Source: CAVVSQ01 sp963848825
Lineage (GTDB): Bacteria > Planctomycetota > Planctomycetia > Gemmatales > Gemmataceae
Assembly (NCBI GenBank): GCA_963848825.1
Contig: CAWKFA010000003.1
Location: 1-64,000 of the forward strand
DNA length: 64,000 nucleotides
Direction: 5' to 3'
Notes under the pieces: generated by a model
Database searches by the model: none
Told to the model about the DNA's origin: nothing
The model's input: only the letters and a program-made list of their open reading frames with translations
Shown: one piece after another, positions 36,693 to 49,740 of the stretch
How the letters are laid out: each line of letters starts with the position of its first letter
Position numbering within the stretch: position 1 is the stretch's first letter
Position numbers and translations under genes: made by a program

Positions 36693-37668
36693 TCATTTTG
36701 CTTGCAGGCTACTGCGAAGCGACGACATCTTGAATGTGTGTATCTGTACAGATACGCCGCCCCGAAATCCGTTAATATCCGAACTTCAAAGACCGGAACT
36801 ATTGGCCGCCTTCTGGTGTCCAATGACGTATGTGTAGCTGCGTACGCAAGTGATTTAGGGTCAACGATAGCATAAGTCTTTTACTGATAATGCTTTAAGT
36901 TATAAAATTTGCGGTGGCAGTTGCCGGCGAGCCCATTGGTACAGGACTCAAATTGAATATGGCAAGTGGCGCCCGGATGTAAAAAACCGATGAAGTTAGC
37001 TCTTAATAACTTGACGTGTGTACGGAACCCTGGTAAAACAGTTAAACTTTATATAGGCATATTATCTTGCGTACAGAGAGGAATCGTTACATTTCCCATC
37101 ACTCGAGTTCAGTCGGGGCGCGTTGATGAAATATAGCGCACGAACTGTGCTCAGGCCAATGAAAATGATGGCGACCGACATATTCCCCCATTCGGTCGAA
37201 CTGTTCACGGCCCGCAAACTTCCTCCCGCCCCACGGGATTAACGGTCATTCGGTCGCAAGTGTTCGGTGGTAAGTAAGTTAAATCAAATGTCGGCTTGGT
37301 CGTTTCTGCATCCGGAGATTGACAACATGTTTGGTGTTCCTTCCCAGTCCCTTTTCCCCCACCAACGACGAAGAAATGTTGTCTGCCTGAAAAAAGAGGT
37401 TAATCGCGCCATTTCATGATGGTGACTTCTCCTTTTTCTGGTCCTTTCCGTATGCCGTGCGTTATCCGGCTGCTGGTCCAGGCTTGTGAGCTTGAATCGG
37501 CAGTGGATTGGTCAGGTCAAGGGCCTGGCCCACGCACCAAGTCTTGTTAGTGTTTGCCTGAAAACTGTCGGTGGACCCCCAAAGGTTTTTCCCAACTAAA
37601 CCGGGTCACGATAGCTTCCCAGTTATGTCTTCTTTGGGACCTGAACCTCAATCGAAGGATTCCCTGCC
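36693..37668. other. Long non-coding upstream region of the giant gene
   Basis: 976 AT-richer bases with no coding frame. Visible features are a perfect 16-bp palindrome (GTATCTGTACAGATAC, 36740-36755), the direct repeat ATTCGGTCG near 37192 and 37250, and a candidate promoter at 37011-37039. It probably supplies regulation for the giant secreted protein and would give a leader of about 600 bases. Confidence 0.5.
37011..37039 (+). promoter_or_regulatory. Candidate sigma-70 promoter upstream of giant gene 1
   Basis: TTGACG at 37011-37016, a 17-base spacer and TAAAAC at 37034-37039. The match to consensus is moderate and the start codon is some 630 bases away, so this is tentative. Confidence 0.25.
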
Positions 37669-40600
37669 ATGGCGTTTTCTCTCCGCAACATCAACAAAGC
37701 AATTCGATCCTGGTTCCTCCCGCGGAACCCGCGAACTTACCGCCGCAAATCCGACCGGTCCAAGATCACCTTGGAATTACTGGAAGACCGCCTGGCTCCC
37801 GCGACGTTTACCGCGGCCACCAGCGGTGACTGGGAAAATGCCGCCACCTGGGGTGCCGGTAACCCGCATAACTTTCCCGTCGCCGGTGATTCGGTAATCA
37901 TCCGCGGCGCTGCCGTGGTGACCATCTCCCAAAACGAAAATGAAGCCGCGGATAACGTCGCTATCGGCGGTGCTACCGCCGGCACATTGAAAATGACCAT
38001 CAACGACTCGTTGTCTCTGACCGGGTCGGGGGCGGCCTTTACTGTCAGCCCCGTTAATGGGACCTTCACGCCGGGTGTTGGCACGGTCAATTACGTGGGT
38101 ACGGCCGCCACGACCTTGGCCGGCTTGACCTACAACAACCTGGGCGTCGGCACCACCGCCGATAGCAACGCGGTCAGCTACACCCTGGGCGGCGATACGA
38201 CCGTTGCCAACGTGCTGACAGTCGGCAACGCTTCCTCGACGAACACCGACACCCTCGGCGGCTCCTCGTTCACCCTAAGCTTGCCTGGATCGGGCACTCC
38301 CTTCGTCCTGACAAGCCAAGGCGCTTTCGGCGCCGGCACCTCGACCGTGAACTACACGAATACAGTCGAAGAAGGCGTGACCGGCACGACCTATTACAAC
38401 CTGGGTCTCGGGACGACGGCCGATAATTCCTCTGCCAGCTTCGATTTGGCTGGTAATATCACGGTCAACCATGTCCTTACCGTCGGCAACAGCGCTTCCT
38501 CCGCAATCGATACGCTGCACGGCATCAACGACACGATTACCCTTACCGGTTCGGGAACGCCCTTCAACCTGACATCGCAGGGTTCGTTCGATAGTTCGAC
38601 GTCCAAGGTGGTCTACACCAGCGCGACGGGGGCGACCGTAACGGGTGGAATCTCTTACTATGATTTGACCGTCAATGGCACGGGCACTTTTTCTCTCGCC
38701 GGCACGACTTCGGTCAACGACATATTAAATGTCACCAGCGGCACCTTGCTTGCCGACGGCACGGTCACGGCTACCAATGGCGCCATCATCGACGGCACCC
38801 TGGGCGGGCAGGGGACAGTGCATGCGGCGGTGAAGGTTGACCCCACGGGTACGGTGAACCCGGGTGACAGCCCAGGAATTTTAACGGTCGATTCGGCCGA
38901 CTTCAGTAGCGGCGGCACGCTCTTGACGCAGATCTCGGGCTACGCGGTCGCCGGTACCAATTTCGATCGTCTGGCAGTGACAGGTAACTTGAAGCTGGAC
39001 GGATCATCAAAGCTGACGCTCGACCTTGCAGGTTTGACAAGCGATGGCACGGCCCATGGAATCGCCACCTATGGCAGCCTCACGGGCGGGGCCTTCAACT
39101 CGGTTACCCGGATTAGCAACGTGATTGGCTTTCAAGATCTTGAGTCCTATGGAGCGGGCGCCCTTGATGTCGCTTTGAACGCCCCGCTATCGTCTACCGG
39201 CGCTAATTTGACGCCACCGACCGCGACCGAAGGCGCCCCGTTCTCGAACGTGGTAGTCTTTCATTTCACCGATGGCGATTCCTCCGCGACCGCCGCCAAC
39301 TACACGGCCCTGGTGACGCTCGGCGACACGACCCAGGTGTCGCTCACAAGCACGGCCAGCGCGAATGGCCAGATCGTGGCCAACGGCGGCGGCTTCGACG
39401 TGATGCTGTCGTACACTTATGCTGACGAGTTGTCCGGCAAGACATTTAGCGTGCTCGTTTCGGACTCTGGCTCGCCAGTCGAATCGACAAGCCAGAGCAC
39501 CAATAGCTTCAGCGTGGCCGACGCTCTCCTGACGGGCAGCAGCGCGGCGACGTCCGTGGGTGGAATTGAGGGAACCTCGACTGCCACCTTGAGCACCGCG
39601 ACATTCAGTGACGCGAACACCACCGCCACCAGCGCCGATTTCACGACCTCAATCAACTGGGGTGACGGTAGCGCGGCCGATACCTCCGCCACGGTTTCCA
39701 GCAATGGCGGCGGCAGCTTCACCGTTCATGGCAGTCATCCCTACGCCGAGGATGGCCTTTATAATTTCACGATCACCGTTACCGACGACGGCGGCCAGAC
39801 GACATCCATCACGGGCACGGCCCTGGTGCGCGACGCGGCCTTGACCGCCGGGGCGATCACGCCGCCCGTGGCCGCCGAGGCGGTTCCTTTTGTCAATCAG
39901 CAGGTTTTCCACTTCACGGATGCCAATCCCAATGCGTCCGCCAGTGACTTCCAGGCGACCATTAACTGGGGAGACGGCTCGACCTCAACGGTGACCAGCA
40001 CGCCTTCCGCAAGCGGCAAGATCGTGGCCCATGTAGGCGGCGGGTTTGACGTGCTAGGATCGCATACGTATGCGGAAGAAGTCACCGCCCCGGCCAGCTT
40101 AAATCTCACGGTTTCCGTGCAGGATCAAGGAGTCAACAACGGCTTCGAAACAGGTGTGGGACCATTTATTCCGGCCAACACGACTGTCCAGGTAGCGTCC
40201 GGCGGCGGTGTTCTCCACCTCGCCCCAAGCTCCGGCAGTTTCTATGCGGAAACCACCAACCTCGACGATGACTATCAACCCGGCTATGGCGATGGCGGTT
40301 TTACTTACTTCGGCGGACGCGGCACGACCTACAATGGGGATTTTTATCAATCGGTCGACATCTACATGAACACTGGCTGGGCCGCACCCTCCAATCCGAG
40401 CGTGCCTGGATTCCAGCTCGACATGAGTCCAACCAACGTCAATACGGGAGGGTCCGATTATCGCGCGGAGCACAATTTCCGGTTCACTGTTCCCGGCGAT
40501 GGTTCAATCCAGGTATCTCGGGACGGGCAGGCTACTCCTTTCGCCACGTTGAGTGTCTCCGGCTGGTATTCTTTTGAGATTTCCTTCAAGAAGGGGGCCA

Positions 40601-43600
40601 ACCCCACCGATCCCGTCACAAGTGACTTTTTAATCTACAACGCAGCTCATGTCCTCGTTGGCGCCGAGTATGACATCCCCGCCAATTTCGATGCGTACAG
40701 CGGCAGTCCGCCGGCGCCGATGCCCAGTTCCGACCTGGCGGGTAACGGCTATGCGTGGCTAACCGCCTGGCAAAATGGTTTTGCCAATGACATTGTTGGG
40801 ATCGACAACCTGCGTACCGGCGCCGTGACGAAGTCGGCCATCGCTTCGCAGGTGGGCGACACCAATCTCAACAATGGCCAACCTTTAACAATCGCGGCGG
40901 TGCCTGGGGTTGCGTTTACCAGCCTGCCAGTAGCTACCTTCCAGGACCCAGCCGGGGCGGAAGGCCTGACCAACTACTCGGCCAGCATCAACTGGGGCGA
41001 TCCGAACAGCACTTCGCCGGGCACGATCTCTTACGACAGCGGTACGAACACCTTCACGGTCTCCGGCAGCCACACCTATGCCGCGGCGGGTAACTACTCC
41101 ATCACTGTTACTGTGAATCACGAATCCGCTGCCCCGTTAATCATTAACGGCTCGAACAACGCGCTCGTGAGCAACACCGTGTGGGTCAACGACAACTGGG
41201 TGGACGCGGCCAATCCGGGCAATCCGCAATACGGCGACTCGGTAAGCGCCCGCGGGCGAAACGGCACCCAACTCGACCGGCATCCCGCTTACCTTCGGCG
41301 TCGATGCCTTCAGCACGATTCAGAACGGCGTCAACGGCGACGCTGCCGGCGGCACAGTCTACGTGCTGCCAGGGACCTACAAGGAAAACCCGAGCATCAA
41401 CAAGGCGTTGACCCTGCTGGGAGCCAATGCCGGTGTGGCCGGTTCGGCGACACGGGGAGCGGAATCCAGGATCATCACCAGTGGCAATCAGACTTCCGTG
41501 GTAACGTTGACCTCTGGAAACGTAACGATCGACGGGTTTGTCATCGATGGCGACGATCCAGCCGTTACCGGCGCGACGCTTGCCAGCGGCGACGATGCCA
41601 ACGTCAGTTATGGCATCAGGGCGGCGGCCTCCTACTCGAACCTCACGATCCAAAACAACATCCTCAAGCACGAATTCATTGGTTTCCGCGGCGACGCCAA
41701 CAACACGGCCACGACCGGCAACGTGATTACCAACAACTGGTTTGACAGCATCGGCAACTTCGATTTCGGCTATGGCGTGTCCTTAAGAACCAGCTTCTAC
41801 GCCGACGTCACCAACAACCTGATGACGCGTGTCTGGACTGGCGTGCACACGAATGACTTCCACGTGGCGGGCGGGCCCGCGACCTGGAATATTTCCGGCA
41901 ATAACATTCAGAGCTATGCCGGCGGCATTCTTTACTGGCTCGAGTACGGCGGGGCGACCAGCGCGACGATCAACAACAACCAGATCAGCGCGGCGACCGG
42001 GGCCGTGGCCAATAACTTCGGCGTCCTGATGGTCACTGTCCAGAACACTGTCAGCCCCACGTTTACCAACAACACCATTACGGGAACGGATTACGGCATC
42101 GGTTTGTTCAATGTTTCGACCAGCAACTCCATTACTTTGGGTTCCACGAATGCCGTCGTCGGCACCAAGTTGGCGGGTGTCCTGGACACCGACAATCTCA
42201 ACTTCAACCCGGTTAACACCACCAATTTCCTTGCTGGCGGGCCTGGTGCGGCGTCAACGGTCATCGTCAGCGGCATGCCGATCACGAGCGCCGCGGGTGG
42301 CATTGGCATCAAGGTCGATGCCAGCGGCGGCACGGCCACCAACCTTACGCTCACCGGGGCTACCGCTATTAGCAATGGGGCCACGGGCTTGCTGTTGAGT
42401 GGCGCACTGGCCGCCGTCACCGGCAACACGATCGATAGCACGACCTTCACCGGCCAGACGGGCAATTACATTACCCTGGCCGGCGGCGCTGAAGCAGGCA
42501 ACACGGTCGACGCCACGCTGGCCACGTTCGACGGCCTTGGTGGCTCAGTCGGCATAACGACCTTGAGCCAGTTCTATGGCATCGAGGACAAGGTTACCGA
42601 CTATCTGGATGACGCGGCGCAAGGATATGTCAAACTGAAGACCGGTCATGATTACGTGACCCAGGCCAGTGAAACGGCCAGCAACGGCGCTTTGCAGCGT
42701 GGCATCAATGTCGCGGTGGCCAACGACAGTGTCCATGTCCAGGCTGGCACTTTCCAGGAAAACCTGAGCATCAATAAGGCGTTAACCCTGCTGGGAGCCA
42801 ATGCCGGTGTAGCCGGTTCGGCGACACGGGGAGCGGAATCCCGGATTATCACCAGTGGCAATCAGACTTCCGTGGTAACGTTGACCTCTGGAAACGTAAC
42901 GATCGACGGGTTTGTCATCGATGGCGACGATCCAGCCGTTACCGGCGCGACGCTTGCCAGCGGCGACGATGCCAACGTCAGTTATGGCATCAGGGCGGCG
43001 GCCTCCTACTCGAACCTCACGATCCAAAACAACATCCTCAAGCACGAATTCATTGGTTTCCGCGGCGACGCCAACAACACGGCCACGACCGGCAACGTGA
43101 TTACCAACAACTGGTTTGACAGCATCGGCAACTTCGATTTCGGCTATGGCGTGTCCTTAAGAACCAGCTTCTACGCCGACGTCACCAACAACCTGATGAC
43201 GCGTGTCTGGACTGGCGTGCACACGAATGACTTCCACGTGGCGGGCGGGCCCGCGACCTGGAATATTTCCGGCAATAACATTCAGAGCTATGCCGGCGGC
43301 ATTCTTTACTGGCTCGAGTACGGCAGCGCGACCAGCGCGACGATCAACAATAACCAGATCAGCGCGGCGACCGGGGCCGTGGCCAATAACTTCGGCGTCC
43401 TGATGGTCACTGTCCAGAACACTGTCAGCCCCACGTTTACCAACAACACCATTACGGGAACGGATTACGGCATCGGTTTGTTCAATGTTTCGACCAGCAA
43501 CTCCATTACTTTGGGTGCCACGAATGCCGTCGTCGGCACCAAGGTGGCGGGTGTCCTGGACACCGACAATCTTAACTTCAACCCGGTTAACACCACCAAT

Positions 43601-46600
43601 TTCCTTGCCGGCGGACCTGGTGCGGCGTCAACGGTCATCATCAGCGGCATGCCGATCACGAGCGCCGCGGGTGGCATTGGCATCAAGGTCGATGCCAGCG
43701 GTGGCACGGCCACCAACCTTACGCTCACCGGGGCAACCGCTATTAGCAATGGGACCACGGGCTTGCTGTTGAGCGGCGCACTCGCCGCCGTCACTGGCAA
43801 CACGATCGATAGCACGACCTTCACCGGCCAAACGGGCAATTACATTACCCTGGCCGGCGGAGCTGAAGCAGGCAACACGGTCGATGCCACGCTGGCCACG
43901 TTCGACGGCCTTGGCGGCTCGGTCGGCACAACGACCTTGAGCCAGTTCTATGGCATCGAAGACAAGGTTACCGATTATCTGGATGACGCGGCGCAGGGTT
44001 ATGTGAAACTGAAGACCGGGCACGATTACGTGACCCAGGCCAGTGAAACGGCCAGCAACGGGGCTTTGCAGCGTGGCATCAATGTCGCGGTGGCCAACGA
44101 TAGTGTCCACGTCCAGGCCGGCACTTTCCAGGAAAACCCCAACGTCAATAAGCCGTTGACTCTGCTGGGCGCCAATGCCGGGATCGCGGGCTCGGGCGTT
44201 CGTGGCGGCGAGACGGTCCTTTTGACCAGTGGCAATGCGAGCGCGGTCGTCACGCTAACCTCGAGCAACGTGACCATCGACGGGTTCACGATCAACGGCG
44301 ATGATCCAGCAGTGACCGGCGCGGCGCTCGGTGACGGGGATGACTCGAATGTAAGCTACGGCATCCGGCCCACGTCGAATTATGGTAGCGAGACCGTTCA
44401 GAACAACATCATCGAAAAAACCTTCGTCGGCTTCCGTGGCGATGGCGTGGCCAGCGGCAGTCTGATCACCAAGAACTGGTTTGACAGCATCGGTAATTTC
44501 GACTTCGGCTATGGCGTCTCCTTGCGAGCGGACTATTATGCCGATGTGACGAACAACAAGATGACGCGCGTGTGGAGCGGCATTCATCTTAACAATTTCT
44601 CCCTGGCCGGCGGGCCGGCCAGCTGGAACATCTCTGGCAACAACATCCAGAGCTACGCGGGCGGCATCCTGTATTGGCTCGAGTACGGCGGGGCGACCAG
44701 CGCGACGATCAACAACAACCAGATCAGCGCTGCCACCGGGGCCGTGGCCAACAATTTCGGCGTCTTGATGGTTACCATTCAAAACACCGTGAGTCCGACC
44801 TTCACGAACAATACGATCACGGGCACGGATTACGGTATCGGCCTGACCAACACGTCGACGACGAACGCCATCACGCTGGGGGCGACGAACGCCATTGTGA
44901 ACGCCAAGCTGGCGGGCGTCTATCTTACCGATAATCTGACATTCAACCCTGTCAACACCACGCCGCTGACTTCCAATGCGTACACAGCCGCAGGCGACGT
45001 GATCGGGGTGACGGTAAGCGGCATGTCCATCACCAGCACCACTGGCGTGGGCGTCAAAGTGGAGACATCCCGGACGTCGGCGGTGGACGTGGCCACGACC
45101 GCCACGATTAACAACAACACAACGATTACTACCGGCGGTCCCGCCGGCACCGGCACCGGCGTCCTGGTCAAGGGCGCTCTGGCCCGCGCCCAGGTGTCAG
45201 GCAACATCGCGTCGATTCATGATAACTTGATCGGCATCGACGTTAACGGCGGCTCGGCGACGGTTGCGAGCAACCACATTTTCAACAATGGCACGGGCAT
45301 CGCGGTGGAAAACGGCGGCACACTTGTCGCGACCAACAATTTCATCACCGCCAATACCGGCCAGGCAGTGCTCGTCGCCAACACTGGCACGCCAGTCGTT
45401 ACGGTCCACGATAACGATTTGTCCGGCAACGCTACCCCGGCCGTCAAAAACAACAACTCCGGTATGACAGTTGACGCCGCCGAGAATTACTGGGGCTCGT
45501 CCGCTCTTACTTTGGCGGCTGTCGCCGGCCAGGTTAGTGGAAATGTCAACTTTGAGCCGATTCTGACATCCGGCGACGCGAACCTGGTCACGCCCGGTTT
45601 TCAGCCGAACCTGAGCAGCCTCCTCGTCGATGTGAGCACGCCGAACGCTTCCCCCACGGAAGGCGGTAGCTTCACCTTGAACTTGGTGCCGGCCAACCCA
45701 ACTTCCAACAACGCCACCCTGACGCAATGGGACATCAACTGGGGTGACAGCCAACACACCATCGTGTCCTCGCCCAGCATTCCAGCTTCGGTGACGCACA
45801 CGTATGCCGAGGAAGGCAGCTTTACGATCATCGCAACGGCTACGGATGAACTATCCAATACCGCCGCGACGACGTTGGGCGTCAACGTGCTGGACGCCGC
45901 GTTGGCATCGACACAGGCCAACTTGACGCCGCCAGTGGCCGTGGAAGGTCAACCGTTCACCAACGTGACAGTTTTCCACTTCACGGACAACGATCCGGCG
46001 GGCGTGGCCACGGATTATACAGCCCTGGTGACGCTGGGGGATGGCAACACGGTGACCTTGACGGGCGTGGCGAGCGCCAACGGCCAAATCGTGGCCAACG
46101 GCGGTGGCTTTGACGTGCAATTGTCCTACACCTATGCGGAGTTCTTCAACAATCACACCTTCAGCGTCTCCGTCGTTGACCATGGCGCACCGGTAAGCGC
46201 AAGTGTCAACAACTTTAGCGTGGCGGACGCCGCACTCACGGATACGAGCGCCCCGGCCATCATCCAGGTCCCTGTCGGAGTTTCGACCGGTACCGTCACG
46301 GTGGCTACCTTTACCGATGCGAACCCGGGCAACCATGCCACCGATTTTTCAGCGAACATCCATTGGGGCGATGGCAATACGACGCCCGGCACGGTTAGCT
46401 TTAGCGGTGGAGTCTATTCGGTACGCGGTACCCATACCTATTCAACAAACAATTATGACCTGATCACGGCTGACGTTGCCGACATCGGCGGCCAGACGTT
46501 GACTGGCATTGGCAAGACCGCGGCCCTCGTCGTTTTGACGCCCCCCTCCTTCACGTCCGGGATACCGACAAGCACCGTCGCGGCGGGTCAGGCTTACAGT

Positions 46601-49600
46601 TTCACTTTCTCCGCGGCGGGCCTGCCCACGCCGACCCTCAGCGCGAGCAACTTGCCAGCCTGGTTATCGTTCGCTCCAGGCACGGGCGTATTGTCAGGCA
46701 CGACGACAGTGGCCGGTGTCTACAGCAACATCCAGGTCACGGCGACCAACTCTCAGGGAAGCGCCACGCAAACCTTCAATATCACGGTGACGGCAGCGGG
46801 TGTCGATCATTTCGCATTCATCATCAGCCCAACAACCGCCACGGCGGGTGTAGGCTTCCCCTTGTTGACAATCGCTCAGGACCAGTACAACAACCCGATC
46901 CCGGGTTACACGGGTACCCTCCACTTCACGAGCACCGATCCGCAGGCACCTTCACCGGCCGCCGACTCGACGTTTATTAGCGGTAATAACATAGCGGTCG
47001 CCACCCTCAAAACGGCTACTGCCACGGGCTGGACGATTACCGCCACCGACACCGTCAATCATAAAACCGGCACCACCGGTTCCATTTTGGTGACTGCTGG
47101 CGCCGCGTCTTCGCTACTCATCAGCACGCCGCCCACGGCGTTGACTGGCAGTCCTTTTACGGTCACCGCGACGGCCAAGGACATGTTTGGCAACATCGCG
47201 ACGGGTTATACAGGCACGGTAAAGCTCACCAGCACCGATAACGCGGCGACATTCTCGGCGAGTCCCTATACCTTCACGACGGGGGCCGGCAGCGACAATG
47301 GTGTCCATACCTTCGTCAACGGGGCCACGCTCAATACTGCCGGCAACCAAACGGTTACCGTCACGGATATTAATGCCGTCAATCCCCTGCTCACGGCCAC
47401 GAGCAGCGCCATTGCCGCCCGCGGCCTGTTGGTGTCATCAATTACGACCAGCCCGACCGGCTTCACCATTACTTTCAACAAGCCGATCAATCCAGCGACC
47501 CTGGCTCTTTATAATTCCAATAACAGCACGGTAAACGACGTTACCCTCAAGGCGCCTTTGCCCGTGGGAGCGATTCATGGATCGTTATTGGTCGATCCGA
47601 CCAACACGAGCGTCACCTTCAAGACGACCTCGCAATATCTGTTGCTCAAGAATAACTTCCAGTCCGTGGTCCTGCCGGACGCGACCTATACGGTTACCCT
47701 GGTCAGCGGTTCGGGCACAAACGGCTTCCTCGACGCCCTGGTGCCGGCCTGGATGGGGCCAACAACGGCGGTCACGCCAACTTTGTCACTACCTTCACGA
47801 CACACTTCCAGAGCAATGCCACCCCCGTGCTCGGCATTCCCGACTTCGCTCGTGGCCCCGACGCGAGCACCCCGATTCAGGTGCCCAATGGCGGCAAGGT
47901 CAACGGTGGCTCAGCGGGAATTCCGATCACGCTTTACAATGCCGCGAACGTTACCGATGTCACGTTCTCCTTGACCTATAATCCGGCCCTGTTCACCGTC
48001 ACCAACACCCTGTCGGGCAGCCCAAGCGATGCGACCGACCCCGGTGCAACCTTGACGCTCGTTAGCAACGTCGGCGGCGTGGCTACTTTCCATTACCAAG
48101 ATGCGACGCCGGTGTCGGCGACCCTTAGCAATCCGTTGGTTCTCGGCGACCTGGTGGCGGTCGTGCCCAACAGTGCGACGAACCTTTACCAGGTGAAGGA
48201 ACAACTCAAGCTCGGCAGCATTGTCATCAATGGCGGGGCGATTACTGGTGCCGTCAGCGCCAACGGCGTCCACATCAACTCCTTCTTCGGCGACGTAACG
48301 GGGGATGGTAAGGTCAATGGCCTGGATACGTTGGCCGCCAACACCGTGGCCGTCGGCGCCGCTTCCGGCTTCTCCGCTTATCAGTTGCTCGATCCGGCGA
48401 TCATCGGCGACGTCGCGGGCGATTTCTCCGTGGATGCCGGCGATGTGTCCACGATCGATGCCTTTGTCGTTCAGCTACACCCGACGCAGATCCCGACGCC
48501 GCCCGCAGTCGTTGTTAGCTCGCCCAACTCGGCCGATCCGACGCTGAGCCTGCCGGCGGCCAAGCTGACGGCTGGTGCCGACGGAATTGTCTCCGTGCCC
48601 GTGCTGCTGGACCATCCGCACCCGGAAGGCAGCACCGGCTTGACCGAAGCCGTCCTGGCGCTCAACTACGATCCGACTCAGTTAAGCGTGTCCGCCGCGG
48701 ACATCACTCTGGGCTCGCTGCCCGAACTTGGCACCGGTTGGCAAATCTCGTCGATCGTTGATGCCGTTCGCGGGCAGATCGGCATTGAAATGTTCAGCCT
48801 GACGCCGATCACGGCGACCCATGGCGGCAGTCTGGTGAACATCGCCTTCCATCTGGTGGGCACCAGTCACAGTAGCGCGGGCCAGCCGATCGCGGCAGTC
48901 CAGCTCGTAAGCGGGGCGACTCCGAACGGCATGCATTACAGCACGATCCTGGCCGACACGCAGGGCGCCCTGGTCGTCAGCGACGGCATCGATCAGCTTG
49001 TGATGCAAAATCCAATCTCGGCGGCCTTGCCGACAAACCGTGCCATTACGGTCGACACCGACGCCGTCGAAACCAGCAATCATCCCGAGACCGCCACGGC
49101 GCCAGGCGAACGTTCCTTCGAATCAGTTGACGCTGTGGCCCTTTATGTCGGGTCCGAAGCAACCTCTTTCTCGGCCCTCAGCAACGGCGCCATGTCGGGT
49201 GACGTCGCCACGGTGCGGTCGTCGCCCGCCAGCTTGACCGTGACGGGTATGCTGGCTTTCCAGCCTAACGGGCAAGGCTCAGCCGTCCAACAACTGTCGA
49301 ACCAGCTCGTGCAGATTGCTTCGGCACTGGTGTCCAACCTGAACGCCGTGAATATTGTCTCGCCGCGTACGGCGGATCGACTGTTCTCGGCATCGATACA
49401 CGGCCCGGATAATGTGGCCGATTTGAACTGGTTGGATCCACTTTCCAACAGCGTGGATGCTTTGATATGGGACGGTTTAAAACAAGATTGGCTGGCCAAC
49501 CCTTCGAATCAGGGCACGACTTCTGAAACTCAGAATTCCCAAGTTGACGCTTCCCAGGGCGTCCAGGGATCGGACCAGGGCGACCCGGACGCGGTCCTGG

Positions 49601-49662
49601 AAAGAGTGTTCGCGGATTTAGCGAATGAGTCCGAGGATTTTAACGATATCGGTGGTTATTAA
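37669..49662 (+). CDS. Giant secreted multidomain protein 1 (LEDR N-terminus, beta-helix, PKD/Ig, cohesin-like and dockerin-like)
   Basis: About 4,000 residues across two frame breaks (near 41270 and at 47753). The N-terminus (MAFSLRNINKAIRSW, then LELLEDRLAP at about residues 36-45) is the planctomycete LEDR export segment. Modules by position: four glycine/threonine-rich repeats (37800-38700); PKD-like domains starting ATEGAPFSNVVVFHFTD and its variants (39200-40110, 40830-41150, 45640-46520); a jelly-roll-like domain (40110-40830); three right-handed beta-helix units (41200-45600); a putative Ig domain (46545-46800); two filamin-like Ig domains; a Big_5-like domain; a cohesin-like domain (47880-48260); a dockerin-like pair GDVTGDGKVNGLD and GDVAGDFSVDAGD (48290-48470); a second cohesin-like domain; and a C-terminal tail shared with giant protein 2. 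AAGGA precedes the ATG by nine bases. Likely surface or matrix adhesin; role inferred. Confidence 0.8.
41384..45080 (+). repeat. Three in-gene repeat units of 1,374 bp (third diverged)
   Basis: Units at 41384-42757 and 42758-44131 are nearly identical DNA and in the same frame (458 codons each). A third from 44132 starts similarly (NKPLTLLGANAGIAGSGVRG) but diverges and shortens. Each unit encodes a right-handed beta-helix (NISGNNIQSYAGGILYWLEY, then TFTNNTITGTDYGIGL) followed by a spacer TLSQFYGIEDKVTDYLDDAA. Near identity of the first two implies recent duplication or gene conversion. Confidence 0.9.
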
Positions 49663-49680
49663 TACGTGGATCTAAGGATT

Positions 49681-49711
49681 GCCCGGGCCGTTGCTAGCCA
49701 ACGGCCCGGGC
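49681..49711. terminator. GC-rich hairpin between the two giant genes
   Basis: A perfect 13-bp stem (GCCCGGGCCGTTG and its complement, five-base loop) lies in the 78-base gap between the giant genes. There is no U run, so it may block 3' exonucleases or attenuate transcription rather than terminate it fully. Confidence 0.55.
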
Positions 49712-49740
49712 GAGCCTACTTCCTTCAAGGTTGTTCTACC

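Noticed and set aside
41384..45080. Regular repeats that might be taken for a CRISPR array
   Set aside because: The units are long, in frame and protein-coding, with no short repeat-spacer pattern and no cas genes in the window.
47745..47760. Programmed frameshifting as the main explanation of the break
   Set aside because: No slippery heptamer or convincing downstream structure, and many other genes in the window show similar one-base breaks; kept only as a lower-probability alternative in the findings.
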